From contig OX422218.1 in the NCBI GenBank assembly GCA_949130495.1, positions 46,710,823 through 46,774,822 on the forward strand: a stretch of DNA of 64,000 nucleotides. Reading direction: 5' to 3'. Source of the DNA: Sambucus nigra. Taxonomy: Eukaryota > Streptophyta > Magnoliopsida > Dipsacales > Adoxaceae. The position numbers and the translations under genes are program-made. The notes beneath the pieces are model-generated. The model did not search any database, had not been told where the DNA came from, and worked only from the letters and a program-made list of their open reading frames with translations. Below are positions 23,348 to 35,308 of this stretch, in pieces. The first letter of the stretch is position 1; each line of letters begins with the position of its first letter.

Positions 23348-23447
23348 GGGACCGGTCGACCGGTCCCAGACCCCCAGTCGACCGCGGGTCCAAAATTTTG
23401 CGTACGAAGAAATGCAGTAGGCTTTTTCCCTAAGGAGCGGTCGACCG
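23348..23447. repeat. Palindromic tract with GGTCGACC cores
   Basis: A perfect 20-bp palindrome centred on GGTCGACC occupies 23348-23367. AGTCGACCG follows near 23377, and a second perfect palindrome, CGGTCGACCG, lies at 23438-23447. The matching part of the right LTR (29090-29200) is a decayed version. The tract is GC-rich in an otherwise AT-rich LTR. Confidence 0.8.
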
Positions 23448-24212
23448 GCCATACTAGATGCCTTGGACGATTTTCCATTTTCAGCAGACCCTAAATTCTC
23501 AAACACCCAAAATTTTATCACCAAGCCCCCAAATCTTTAACCTAATAATATTATTAAGAAGAAAACCCCTCCTACATCTTATCCCAACAATTTATATGTC
23601 ATTTAAACCACATAATAACATTGATTTTAAGATTTAAACCTAAAAATATAGGTTTTGATATTTATGCTCAAAAATCCATTCTTTAACCCACAAATTATGA
23701 AATGAAATACAAAAATGACATATTTAGCAAGATTAAATACTTGCCTCAGATTTGTAGAAGTTGGATCATCCTCGATGTCGCGGTTGGGCCGGAAATCTCC
23801 AAGCTTTTCTTCCTTTCTCTCTTCTCTTCTTCTTCTTTCTCTCTTCTTTCTCCCTCTAGGGACTTTTCTCTCTCTCTCAAATGAGAAATGGCTTCATTCG
23901 TAAGCCTCCAAATCCTTTAAAACATAAACCCAATTTTAAATGTTAATACACAATTTAAGTGACTCGTTTACACCAATTCGAGTCAAAGTAACTTAAAAAT
24001 ATTCCGGAGTCGAAATAAAACTCAATGACAGTCATTTTGACTGTCTCGACCCTTCCGGGATCGATGGTTCCCTCAAAATCATCATCCGGAATACTTTAAA
24101 ATATTCTCTATTTTTGGGCCTCAATTACCAAATTTTAAAACTCTTCAATTCAATTAAATTTTATTTTCCCAAAATTTAATTTCTCAATCTACAAAAATTG
24201 TGGGGTGTTACA

Positions 24213-24226
24213 ATCTTCCCCCCTTA
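24213..24226 (-). promoter_or_regulatory. Polypurine tract of the non-autonomous element
   Basis: Read on the minus strand, TAAGGGGGGAAGAT lies directly against the LTR start TGTAACACCCC. It has the same core as the PPTs of the chromoviruses in this window. Confidence 0.85.
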
Positions 24227-25890
24227 CAAAAATTTTTCCCGCGAAATTTAAAATACACATAGGACCTCAATATCATCTAGTCCTAACATCAACTCTCAGG
24301 ATCACTATACCGATCCTTACTAGTTCTCATGTCGAACTATATAAATTTATAAAATCAACTAGATACCCAGGGGGCCCATACACCTTGTATCCGAGTTTCC
24401 ACTTGCAAAATTATAATTAGGCTCCATTAGCCTCAATTCATAACATAAGCCTCGGTATTATAATCTATAACAACATATTAATTATATAGAAGTTTGAAAA
24501 TCCCCAATGGTTTAACTCTCCTCAATTCTTGACACTATCCACCTTCGTGCGGGGGAGGTTTCGCAAGCGAAATACAAACAAGGAACCCTCCCAATACACT
24601 ACTGTGTAGCTAGGTCGGGGATTCAGATTAGTTGAACCAGGGTGAAGGCTTTATAAAAATATTTTTCATATTTTAGATACTGCTCGAGGGCCTATACAAC
24701 AATACGATATAAATATATTATGCGCCTTTTGACACGCTAAACAAACAACTTATGTTTGAAACACAAGGCTTCAACACATACAACACTTCTAAAGGCTACC
24801 TAGTTCTCAAAACTAGCACAACCAGGAGCTAAATTCTCCGCTAAAAAATAAATCCACTATACTCGGAACCTCTCAGTTATGAAATTTCTCTACATCACAT
24901 CAACACCTTTTTTAAAAAAAAAATGATTTCTTCCTTCATTGGAATACTAAAACTTCCCTACTATTTCTTTACGAGAAGGTGTATTATCTCCAAAGACGCC
25001 ATACAAAGGCAGACTTTCTCACTTCTTCCTCTAGGGAAACTCCATACACCCTAGCGGTGTAGCGGATAACTACTCATCACACCCTAAGCGCGACGTTCCA
25101 AATATTGCTCAAAACGTAACTTAATCCCAAAGAAAGGTATTATACCCTACTCCCATAATCTAATGGTTTCACCTCGTCCTTGAATCTCAACTCAGGGCCA
25201 TCAACTCTCCTAAGGAAATCATTATCCCTAAGCCTATTTCTCCATAAGAGAAACATCTTCCTCAAAATCCTTCCTAACCATATTGAAGGACAAACTTGAT
25301 TGCGACTACCGAAAACTCCCTCAGTCCCACTCAATGAAACTGAGTTTCCATATTCTTTCTCCCTCTTCCCAGAAGGAAATACTCCCAATATTGGGACAAA
25401 TCCACACACCTCACGTCGGGAAAAGTAACCAACACCAGGATTCCTAACAAAGGTGACGGGTTTCTCCATCTAAGCCTCCCAAGGATTTCACTAATCTCTC
25501 CTAAAACTTACTTTACTAAATCCAAGGTTCGCTATTTCAGGTAATTTTCCTTTCTTACTCACCTGTCGATAAATCACCTCACACCACTATGAGAAATCTC
25601 CTCAATATCTCCTCTGGAATCGGGGAAAAAAATACCCCTGATTTAAGCGTACCCAAAATATGCTATGGGTATTGTACTTATAATCCTATCATTTCCTAGA
25701 CGACAAAATCTAGGCAACGTCTAAAACGAAACAAAAGCAACTGTTATCAGAACGCCAATCAAGTGAATATACTTCACAGAAGCAAACAATGCAGTGAACA
25801 CAACAGTCCAATTTATAGGGCTTTATGTCAAGAACGTTAACGAAAGAATGCAAAAAACTCGCACAGATCCTAAGGACTCTAGAACCTGAT
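24227..25890 (-). mobile_element. Interior of the non-autonomous element, no pol
   Basis: About 1.66 kb. The longest minus frame (25469-25140, 109 codons) has no recognisable gag or other domain. A fourth copy of the LTR stem-loop module lies at 24544-24605, with a GGGAGG/CCTCCC stem where the LTR units have GGGGTG/CACCCC. Near 24370 is GGGCCCATACACCTTGTATC, also found in the interior of the element at 61002-64000. The interior thus seems to keep cis signals only. Confidence 0.7.
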
Positions 25891-25902
25891 GTTCTGATAC
25901 CA
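25891..25902 (-). promoter_or_regulatory. Primer binding site (initiator Met tRNA)
   Basis: On the minus strand it reads TGGTATCAGAAC, matching the 3' end complement of plant initiator tRNA-Met (TGGTATCAGAGC) with one difference. It is two bases from the LTR. It fixes the orientation of the element. Confidence 0.9.
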
Positions 25903-25904
25903 TC

Positions 25905-27469
25905 TGTAACACCCCGCTCAAAATAATAACAGGTGACCATCCCTATACTATATTAAATCAAGAGTTTCAGTTGGTCCAGTCTCAACATCAACTGCCGGTA
26001 CTATATAATATAGGACTAACTACCTGATATCATATAAGCGAGATGTTAAAATAAATTGAAACATGCAACATAACACAACACAACACTGCGAATGAAGGAA
26101 AGAAAGATGCATGAAAGGACTATGATAAAAGAAATGCTGAAATAAACATGAAATAGATAACTACAATTGAATATACTACAAGGAAGTAAACCCGAATAAG
26201 ATGTCGGGTCACAGCCAATACAATAATTGAAATGGAATATATATAAATATGTATATAAATATCCCTTGGGTACAAACCCGATATACAACTTGAATCCTTC
26301 CTAGAATTTTAAAAGGAGGAAGCGACTACCAGATACATCCCGCAACAGTCCGCACCTATCACGGCTCCCAAGACTCTGGAGAGAAGGTCATCCGGCATCC
26401 ATGCGGTAGGACACCTGTAATAGTATATATATATACAGGTAGGAGAGAAAAGTAAACGGGTCAGAGCCCGAGTTATGAAAAATATTTAGCAAGTGTGTTA
26501 ATCATAATAAATATCGGTGCACTTATTTGATAATTAAAGTGGAATCGCACTCTCATGGAACCCCAACTCACCTCTCATCTAAAGGCGCGCACCTATTTTC
26601 ATCCTCAAATTTTAGTTAAATTACGCCCATTTATTAGGAAAACCTAACTTAACAAAGGCCCAATATATACCCACGAGAATTTGCCTTCCTATATTAACCC
26701 AAGAATCCACTCTTTCTAAATACACTTAAGTATTTTTACAAACATATATGCCATATTAGGCTTAATGGATTCCGGTTTGTAATTTAATTAATTATAAATC
26801 TGAATAAGTTACCCATATGTATTTGGGTAGAAACATATGATTTACTTTCGAATTACCATGCATACAAGATTATTATTGACTAAACTTCTCTCCAATTTCA
26901 ACGATGCGTTGCGTTTCGTGCGTGGGGTGTCTCGCAAAGCGAAATCCAAATAAGGAACCACCGCGTTACACAACTCGTTGTCAACGTCGATCCTGGAGAT
27001 CCATCATACCACCCATAAATATCGACAGAACTTTTCTCTACTCTTAACAATGTACTACATTTCGTGCGTGGGGTGTCTCGCAAAGCGAAATCCAATCAAG
27101 GAACCACCACGTTACACTACTCTTTGACAATGTCTATCATAGAGATCCATAATGCCGTACATACCATAATTGGTAGAACTTTTCTCCAATCTCAACACTA
27201 CACTGCGTTTCATGCGTGGGGTGTCTCGCAAAACGAAATCCAAACAAGGAACCACCCCGTTACACTACTCCTGGACAATGCCGATCCTAGAGATCCATAA
27301 TGCCATGTTTACAATATTATACTACTACTACGACTAACATCACCAATAATATCCTTGGGATGATGTAATCGAAATATTCCTTAAATGCGATACATCAACC
27401 CCCATCCATCTAGTACACCATAATCATCCAAGATGTACTCCACAAAGATTCTATATCCTTTCATCTATA

Positions 27470-27515
<46 letters not shown>

Positions 27516-29958
27516 CCATTTCATTCTAACCATATGTATATACACAACATCATCAAATCCCATGACCATGTATACATACCAGATATGATGTACAAAGGCC
27601 ATGCACAAATAAATACCCGGATATATATAGCATTGATAAACTGCATCAATGCTTTCATCTTCCCAGTGCCCAACTCATGTTGCAATACTGGGGACACCAT
27701 GGTGGGACTAAACAACACCCATCTCATGGTAAACTCAAGCACACGACGTCCCGAGAAGCGATCGTAGCTCCAAACCGGCAATGAGATGAAACATACCCAC
27801 CACGTCTCATCCCAAAAATATAAAAATGTAAATCACATAATAACACACGGGGCGACTATGACTTGGGGAATATCCACACCCTGCTTTTCTAGCCAGGATG
27901 CTCACCCACTACGCGCGCAACTTCCCAGTGATAGCATGAGCAGGGTATGCCTAACCAAATAAGTATATATATCATTCGCATGCATAATATATATACATTC
28001 ATAAGATCCAATCATATAATTAAACATTAAACCATCATATTCGGTTTAAATATCCACACCACGTATGACCACAACATAAATATATCCATATATTCATATT
28101 TATACAGATAAATATACATATATTCACACATCGCTACATCATTATCTATACAAACTAGTTCTCGTTCACATTTATAAGATATATAAACCCGGTTATAAGT
28201 ATCCATAATCCTCAATATAGAAGCCGTCACCACAATTTCCTTTAAATTTACCTCGATATGTGAATACAATCCCTCACTTGAAACATATTCAATCATTTTT
28301 CCTATGATGAATAGTCTCCCAAAACCATATGTATATATCTATACATATATATTCAACATTAGGGTTATCACCCAAGAGTTTGTGTAGGAATCCATCACTA
28401 CACATTTCATCCATATTCAAAAGTACATAATTTCCTTTAGTACTATTTAACCATAGGCACATACATGACTTAATAGTCTAAAACCTCAAATTATTCCAAC
28501 CTCGTTTCAAGTATTGGAATCTCAATGGTCATATCCCCACAATTTCGTGTAAACTATCCTAACTAGAATTTATGCTACCGCTTATTCTAGTCGATAGTAC
28601 GATCCCAAATGTTCCCAATTTCACCTATGGTTCAAATAAATCTCAGGAACCCTTACTCCTATTGTGTTATCAATTGTTCCTTAGTCTAAACATTTCTAAG
28701 GATATGAGTCCCCTCACTCTTTAAGAGTATGCGACCACTCTCTTCCATTTATCCCAAATTGTAACTTAACAATATCCTATCCTTATAAGGATTTGACATA
28801 AAGGTCGGCCTAGAAATTTCTCAACATACATGGATATTTCTTATCCAATTATTCCAAGAAGTCCCCACTATGATATACTAAGTGAGAGACCCCCTAAAAG
28901 CCCCAAAATATCTCTTACTTCATAAGAGAAAGCCTCAAATTAATAAACCCAAAAAAAAAGGGCTAGAAGTCCTCCTAGATAAACCCCATAAAACAACCAT
29001 TAAGGAAGCCTCTAAGAATAAACTCCTAAAGAAAAAGGGGAAAAAGAGAACTCCAAACTTTGGGCTAAAAATAGGGGATCATTCGACCGGTTCCAGACCC
29101 CCGATCGACCGTGGGTCCAAAATTTGCCTATAAAGAAATGCAATAGGGTTTTTCCCTAAGGCACGATCGATCAGTCCCCAGACCGCGGTCTACCGGCCAT
29201 ACCAGATGCCTTGGCCGATTTTCAATTTTCAGCAGACCCTAAATTCTCAAACTCCCAATATTTTATCACCAAGCCCCAAATCTTAAACCCAATTATATTA
29301 TTAACAAGAAAACCCTCCTACATCTTCTCCCAACCATTTATATGTCATTTAAACCATATAGTAACATTGATTTCAAGGTTTAAACCCAAAAATTTAGGTT
29401 TTGATATTTATACTCAAAAATCCATTCTTTAACCAACAAATTATGAAATGAAATACACAAATGACTTATTTAGCAAGATTAAACACTTGCCCCAGATTTG
29501 TAGAGGTTGGATCATCCTCTATGTCGCGTTTGGGTCGGAAATCTCCAATCTTTTCTTCCTTTCTCTCTTCTTTTCTTCTTCTTTCTCTCTTCTTTCTCCC
29601 TCTAGGGCTTTTTCTCTCTCTCTCAAATGAGAAATGGCTTCATCCGTAAGCCTCCAAATCCTTTAAAATATAGACCCAATTTTAAATGTTAATACACAAT
29701 TTAAATGACTCGTTTACACCAATTTGAGTCAAACTAACTTAAAAATATTTCGGAGCCGAAATAAAACCCAATGACAGTCATTTTGACTATCTCAACCCTT
29801 CTGGGATGGATGGTATACTCAAAATTATCATCCGAAATACTTTAAAATATTCTCTATTTTTGGGCCTCAATTCCCAAATTTTAAAATTCTTCAATTCAAT
29901 TAAGTTTTATTTTCCCAAAATTTAATTTCTCAATCTCCAAAAATCGTGGGGTGTTACA
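25905..29958 (-). repeat. 5' LTR of the non-autonomous element
   Basis: Same structure as the left LTR: the three ~148-bp units lie at 26886-27306 (anchors 26916, 27062, 27210). A (TA)n run at 27474-27512 has expanded relative to the left copy (21771-21787). The GGTCGACC-type tract near 29090-29200 is decayed but longer. The promoter of the element should lie in this LTR; I could not place a TATA box with certainty. Confidence 0.93.
26886..27306 (-). repeat. Three tandem ~148-bp units with stem-loop (right LTR)
   Basis: Counterparts of the units in the left LTR with the same spacings (146 and 148 bp). Unit 1 has one change in the outer stem (GCGGTG for GGGGTG in sense). Unit 3 has TCGT against GCGA, a wobble pair. 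The structure is mostly preserved. Confidence 0.85.
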
Positions 29959-29963
29959 GTCCT

Positions 29964-30810
29964 ATGAATTATAAAGCTTGTTAGATTACTATTTAATGAG
30001 ATAATACAATAATATTTACTCGAGCATATGAGATATGTGATAATTAAAATAGTTAATTTGCTTATTAAATAATCATTTGAGCCGAATTAAGTTACATGGG
30101 TTTTGCAATAAAAAAATAGGGATAAAATCTAACGATTTAATAATTTAAGTTCATGGGGTGATGTGATAGTAGGCTATGTTTAGGGTAATGTGTAATTTAA
30201 CTTTTGTTGGGTACGAAAAATAAACTATGTTTTTGATATATCTTAATATTTTTTTAATTTAACAAAGCGTTGGTAAATAGTTTATTGTCTTATCCAAAAT
30301 AGCAGGTTCATTTCATTTCAGCTACAGTTCATTGTGTGGGTCTTTACACTCTGTATGTTGGATTTTCATATAATTGTAAATGTCATATATGCATAGAGAG
30401 GGCTATTTTGATAATTTTACATATATATATTCTTCTTAACTGTATATACATGTATGAGGGAATCCTAGGTAGGATATATGTATCGAGATTTTCTGGCCCT
30501 AGGATAATATGGTCATCTCGACCCGACGTATACATCTGTCATTGGCACGTGAGGCGTGAGGATGTCTAGAGATTAGATTTGCTAACATATTTTACTAAAA
30601 AAAATAAAATAAGAGAAAACTCAAAACAGGAAGCTAAAGATAGCTGATGCATACGAAATCAATGATATATGAGTTTGAATACTATGTTATGGAGTGGGAA
30701 GGTGATAGGCACCCATTCTGGTCTCTTATTGGTTTAACAATATGTTTTATTTGTCTTTAACGCATGAATGTGTCATTGTGTAAAGTGGATAGAAGTGGCA
30801 TAATGGTGAG
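29964..30810. other. Spacer right of the 9.75-kb element
   Basis: AT-rich and without a supported gene. The open plus frame at 30336-30569 has no recognisable domain. Confidence 0.5.
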
Positions 30811-33692
30811 TGTAATACCCGTAATGTTTTGAATAAAATATTTCGGCTAAATTAAATTGAATAATCTAATTTAATTTAAGAATAAATTAAACCAGAATAA
30901 TTTAAATTTAAATGGGTAAAATTTAAATTGAAAACAAAACATGTATTCTTTGTTAAATAACTACAAAACTCAATTAGACATAACGAGCTTGCTAGTGAAA
31001 AATAAATCACACATAAAAAAATTTATGGGCGCGTGTCATTGGAACCTAATGAAAATGTCTAAGTGAAACAAAAATAATTAGGACGCATTTTGAGAAACAT
31101 TAGAGACTTAGTTTGGTGTTTTTAATATTTGTAACTGGTCCCGGGTTAAAGGTTTGGGTAACTTTCAGGATAATTGGGACATGGATTCGAGCAAATTTGG
31201 GGGTTCAAAAGTTGGGTTTTGAGCCGAACTCGAGATTTAGGTTTAATTAGTGTTTAAGTGAGAAACTAAAAAGAGAAGAAAAGGGTAAGAACAAAAGGAA
31301 AGGTCAAGGGGATTTCAAGAGTCTATCTTCTATAAATCTTCAATTCTACAATTCTCCTTCTTAATTTACTTTTTCAATATATTTCTTGATGCATCATAAT
31401 TGTCCCTTAAAATTTCTTGGATTTAGGTTAGCTATGAATGAATTGATTATGAATAAACATCCTATGCATGTAGAGGACTGAATTTGATATAGGACTAGTC
31501 CTAGAAATTTAGGTATTGTATTCTTGAAATTGAGGTTAGAGGATTCAATATTGTGTTCTTGAGCAAAACAATGGAATTTATATTGTGTTATTAATATTGG
31601 TGAAGTCATACTTGGGAAGACAGTTTATAAATTTGGGGTATTTCAATTTATGAATGTAGATATGAGTTTATAAATTGTTATTAAATGGAAATGTTATAAA
31701 GGATTATGGACCTGTGAAATTTGGCGAATGATATATGAGAAGAGGTGGGACTGGTGGAAGTTGTATTCATTCCTAGGAGGCTATCAAAGTTGGTTTTGTC
31801 TTGAGTTTATAAACCTTGGATGAAATAGCAATGGCAAAATCAATGACGTGATGAAGAAGAAGTGTTGGCCTCAACAGTAGTTCAAACGACTTAAGGCCTC
31901 ATTTAAATGACGGCCAATGTTGTTTGAACGACCTACTGGTTCGTTCGAACGACGTCACAAAACCTTGACAGCTCATTCAATTTTTTTTTCTTGGGATTAA
32001 CTCTACAATTCATTTGTTTTTAGTTGTTTCCCTTGGGATGTACTTGGCATTTCATTTCTTTTTGTTATTTTGGTAGGGATTTATTGGGCAGTTCGTCCCT
32101 TTTAGTTATTTTGCTTGGGATTTAATTTGTCGACTAAGGGGAATTTAATTAGCGAGATATTAATCTGAGGTAAATGCCTAGGATGTTTGGAAGAGGGTAT
32201 TAAGGAATATTAACATTGATGAGGGTATTGGTCCTTGGATTTTGGTTGTGGGTATTTTATGAGTCCAAGTGAGTGGGTGGAACCGGGTTTGGAATAATAA
32301 AGAATTTATTAAAAATACAGATGTACCCTCATTAAACTGGGAAAACTACAATAACTAGTTGCTTAAGTAGTTATTTACGACATGAAATTAATAATTTATT
32401 ACATGGTAAATTATTAATTAATGGAAAAATGTTGTGGACTTTAGTTGGGATTTTTATGGTAATTATAAAGTAATTACCTATACATATTATATGGGATAAT
32501 AATATATACTATTATGTATTTGTGTGGACATACCAATATTCGTGGACTGTCCTATCGGCTTGGGGGTTTGCACGTTCAGACCGAGTACCACACGTCATCA
32601 CCTGTGGGCTTTACAATGTGTAGGTCATATAGGTACTACGAGGTGGAACCATCTACGAGAGGTAGGTGTATATGCTGACCCTTCCTATGTCACCGTTTGG
32701 TATGGGCCGTGTACAGGATACTGCGTAGGGACCGACCCCAATTTATGTGTATTTTGTGATATTCGCATAGGATAAGGGATTCCTCCGAACTTGCCGATGG
32801 AACACAAATTAGACACCAATGGTTGATGCCTTTCTGTGCCAAATATATAAAGGAATAGTGACACCTTGAGTCTAAATATGGTTAAATGGGCGACTATAGG
32901 ACCTCGAGAGCCATACAAATTTTATTATGCACATTATACACATGGGTTTTGGACTGAGGGATATGAACAAGTGACAATGCTATATATTACTGTATTGGGG
33001 GGTTCCTTATTTGGATTTCGCTTGCGAGACATACCACACATGAAAGTAGAAAATGTTGGGAGCTAAAGGATGTTAGACCCTATGTCATTTTGGTATGTTG
33101 TTCTTAGTATAATTAAATGGATTAAATTGTGGGCATTTAGTGTACCCTTATGCAATATGAGACTTTAGTTGACAATGGAAAAAAGTCAGAAGTTATATTA
33201 TTACTGCATAAATTTATTTTTATTTCCATTTTCTTTAAATCTTGGTGTGATGTATCTCAATAACAGACTAAGTCGTACAGTAGTGTATCTGGAGGTTTCC
33301 TTGTTTGGATTTCACTTGCGAGATGTCCCATGCACGAAATTGTCAAAAGTCAGGATTCAAGGAAGTCGGATACTAAGATCATTATTTTTTTCTTTCTCAT
33401 GTACATATGTGGTGGTATAATTTGTGTATGTATATGCTTTGCATGAATGGTACAAATTATATGCATATGTGACATCCATATTTGTTAGTGTTATGTGTGT
33501 GTACATATAATGTGATATATATGAACACCCTAGTGCTGTTTTGATAGGCTATTGGTGAGCCTTTTCCTTTACATCATGGGATATGAGCATAGACTAATTG
33601 GGTGTAAAACATGCGCTAACAAGGAAGATTAAAACATAACATTGGGCTTTAGTGAATTTCGAGGGCATAATTCTGTTATAATGGGAAGAGAA
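30811..33692 (+). mobile_element. Decayed plus-strand LTR (chromovirus-type) with adjoining sequence
   Basis: Starts TGTAATACCCGTAATGTTTTG and is colinear to about 32850 with the LTR that starts at 33693. A TCGTTCGAACGA palindrome lies at 31941-31952. Two copies of the stem-loop module (32993-33047 and 33285-33340) lie about 292 bp apart, twice the 146-148 bp unit of the other family, in the same sense relative to the LTR. The last bases (ATGGGAAGAGAA) look like a polypurine tract against the next LTR. The end of this LTR could not be fixed. No pol is present. Confidence 0.65.
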
Positions 33693-35308
33693 TGTCATAC
33701 CTCGTAATTTTTTGAATAAAATATTTTAGATAAATTAAATTAAATAATATAATATTAATTTGGGAATAGATTAAATCGGATGAATTGAAATTTAAATGGG
33801 TAAAATTTAAATTAAAAATAATCATTTATTCATTGTTATATAAATATAAAACTCAATTCGACATAATGGGCTTACTAGTGAAAAATAAATCACACAAATA
33901 AATTTTTGGGCGCATGTCATTGGAATATAATAAAAATGTCTAAGTGAAATAAAAATAATCAGGACGCATTTTGGGAAACGTTAGAGACTCACTTTGGTGT
34001 TTTTAATATTTAGAATAGGTCCTAGGTCATAGGGATATGAGTTAGGGAATTTTCGATATAGTTGGGATATGGGTTCGGGCACATTTGGGGGTCCAAAAGT
34101 TGCGTTTTGAGACCAACTCGGGATTTATGTTTAATTAGTGTTTAATTGGCGGTAAAGAAGTCCCCCACCATTATTCAGAAAATCTAAACATGACTTCTAT
34201 CAAGAGATAAGATGATAGAAACCAAGAAGAGAAGAAAATGGCAAGAAGCAAGGGAAAAATCAAGGGGATTTCAAGAGTCTTTCATCTACAAATATTTATG
34301 ATAAGAATTATCTTGCTTAATTTACGTTTTCAATATATTTCTTGATGCATTATAATTATCCTTTAAAATTTGTGGGATTTAGGTTAGACATGAATGAATT
34401 GATGATGATAAACATCCTATGCATGTAGAGGACTGAATTAGATATAGGACTAGTCCGAGAAATTTAATTATTCTATTCTTGAAATTAAGGTTAGAGGATT
34501 CGGTATTGTGTTATTGAACAAAACCCCAAAATTTATACTGTGTGATTAATATTATTGAAATCATACTTAGTAAGTCAGTTTATAAATTTGGGGTATTACG
34601 ATTTATGAATATAGATATGAGTTTATAAATAATTAATAAATGGAAATGATAAAAAGGATTTCAGACCTTTGAAATTTGGCGGATGATATATGAGAGGAGG
34701 TGGAGATATTGTAAGTTGTATTCATTCTTGGGAGGATATCAAAGTTGGTTCTAGATTGACGTTATAAACACTGGATGAAGAACTAAAGGAGAAATCAGCG
34801 ACGTGAAGAAGAAGGGTTGGCCTCAACAGTCATTTAAACGACTTAAGGCCTTATTTGAACGATGACTAGTGTCGTTTGAAAGAACTAGTAGTTCTTTCGA
34901 ATAACGACACAAAACCTTGACAATTCATTCCTTTTTGTTGTTTTTCTTGGGATTCACTCGACAATTCATTCCTTTTAGTGCTTTTCCTTGGGATTTAAAT
35001 AGGGACTAAGGGGAATTTAATTAGCAAGATATTAATTTGTGGTAAATGCATAGGATGTTTGGAAAAGGGTATTACCGAATATTATCATTAATGAGGGTAT
35101 TGGGCCTAGGATTTTGGTTGTGAGTATTTTATTAGTCTAAGTGAGTGGGTGGAACTGGGTTGGGAACAATAAAGAATTTATTAAAAATACAGAGGTACCC
35201 ACATAAAGATGGAAAAATACAACAACTAGTTAGGTAAGTAGTTAATTATGGAATGGAATTAATAATTTATTGGATGGAAAATTATTAATAAATAGAAAAA
35301 TGTTATGG
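33693..35308 (+). mobile_element. Second plus-strand LTR, left part (split by a Sirevirus)
   Basis: Starts TGTCATACCTCG and follows the LTR at 30811 block by block, including the TTTGAACGA and TCGTTTGAAAG motifs near 34840-34905. It carries about 80 extra bases near 34145-34225. The colinearity stops at TGTTATGGACTTT (35301-35313), where the copia element begins, and resumes at 43277. Confidence 0.75.

Larger units (their letters stand above)
20208..24212 (-). repeat. 3' LTR of the non-autonomous element
   Basis: Holds three ~148-bp tandem units (21178-21605), a palindromic GGTCGACC tract (23348-23447) and pyrimidine-rich runs near 23810-23880. All small open frames here have shifted or broken counterparts in the other LTR and are not genes. 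Compared with the right LTR it has lost about 22 bp between two GGTCGACC-like palindromes (near 23437). Confidence 0.93.
20208..29958 (-). mobile_element. Non-autonomous LTR retrotransposon with ~4-kb LTRs (LARD-like)
   Basis: A complete element by structure. Its LTRs are 20208-24212 and 25905-29958, both TGTAACACCCCG...GGGGTGTTACA. GTCCT flanks it on both sides (20203-20207 and 29959-29963), with a primer site next to the right LTR and a polypurine tract next to the left. The element therefore points to the minus strand. The interior is only ~1.7 kb and contains no recognisable gag, protease, RT or integrase, so it must move with enzymes from another element. The PPT and LTR ends match the Tekay chromoviruses nearby. 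At the plus-strand start of the two LTRs I count about 8 differences in 140 aligned bases, so the insertion is not very recent. Confidence 0.93.

Noticed and set aside
25140..25469. 109-codon minus frame as a candidate gag
   Set aside because: No zinc knuckle or gag motif, and a frame of this length can occur by chance; kept only as part of the interior.
27521..27781. 86-codon minus frame repeated at 21792-22052
   Set aside because: The repetition is due to the two LTRs. Changes between the copies show no sign of protein constraint by eye, and no domain is recognised.
20208..29958. Simple tandem or segmental duplication of a 4-kb block
   Set aside because: TG...CA ends, GTCCT target duplication, a PBS next to one copy and a PPT next to the other show that the copies are LTRs.
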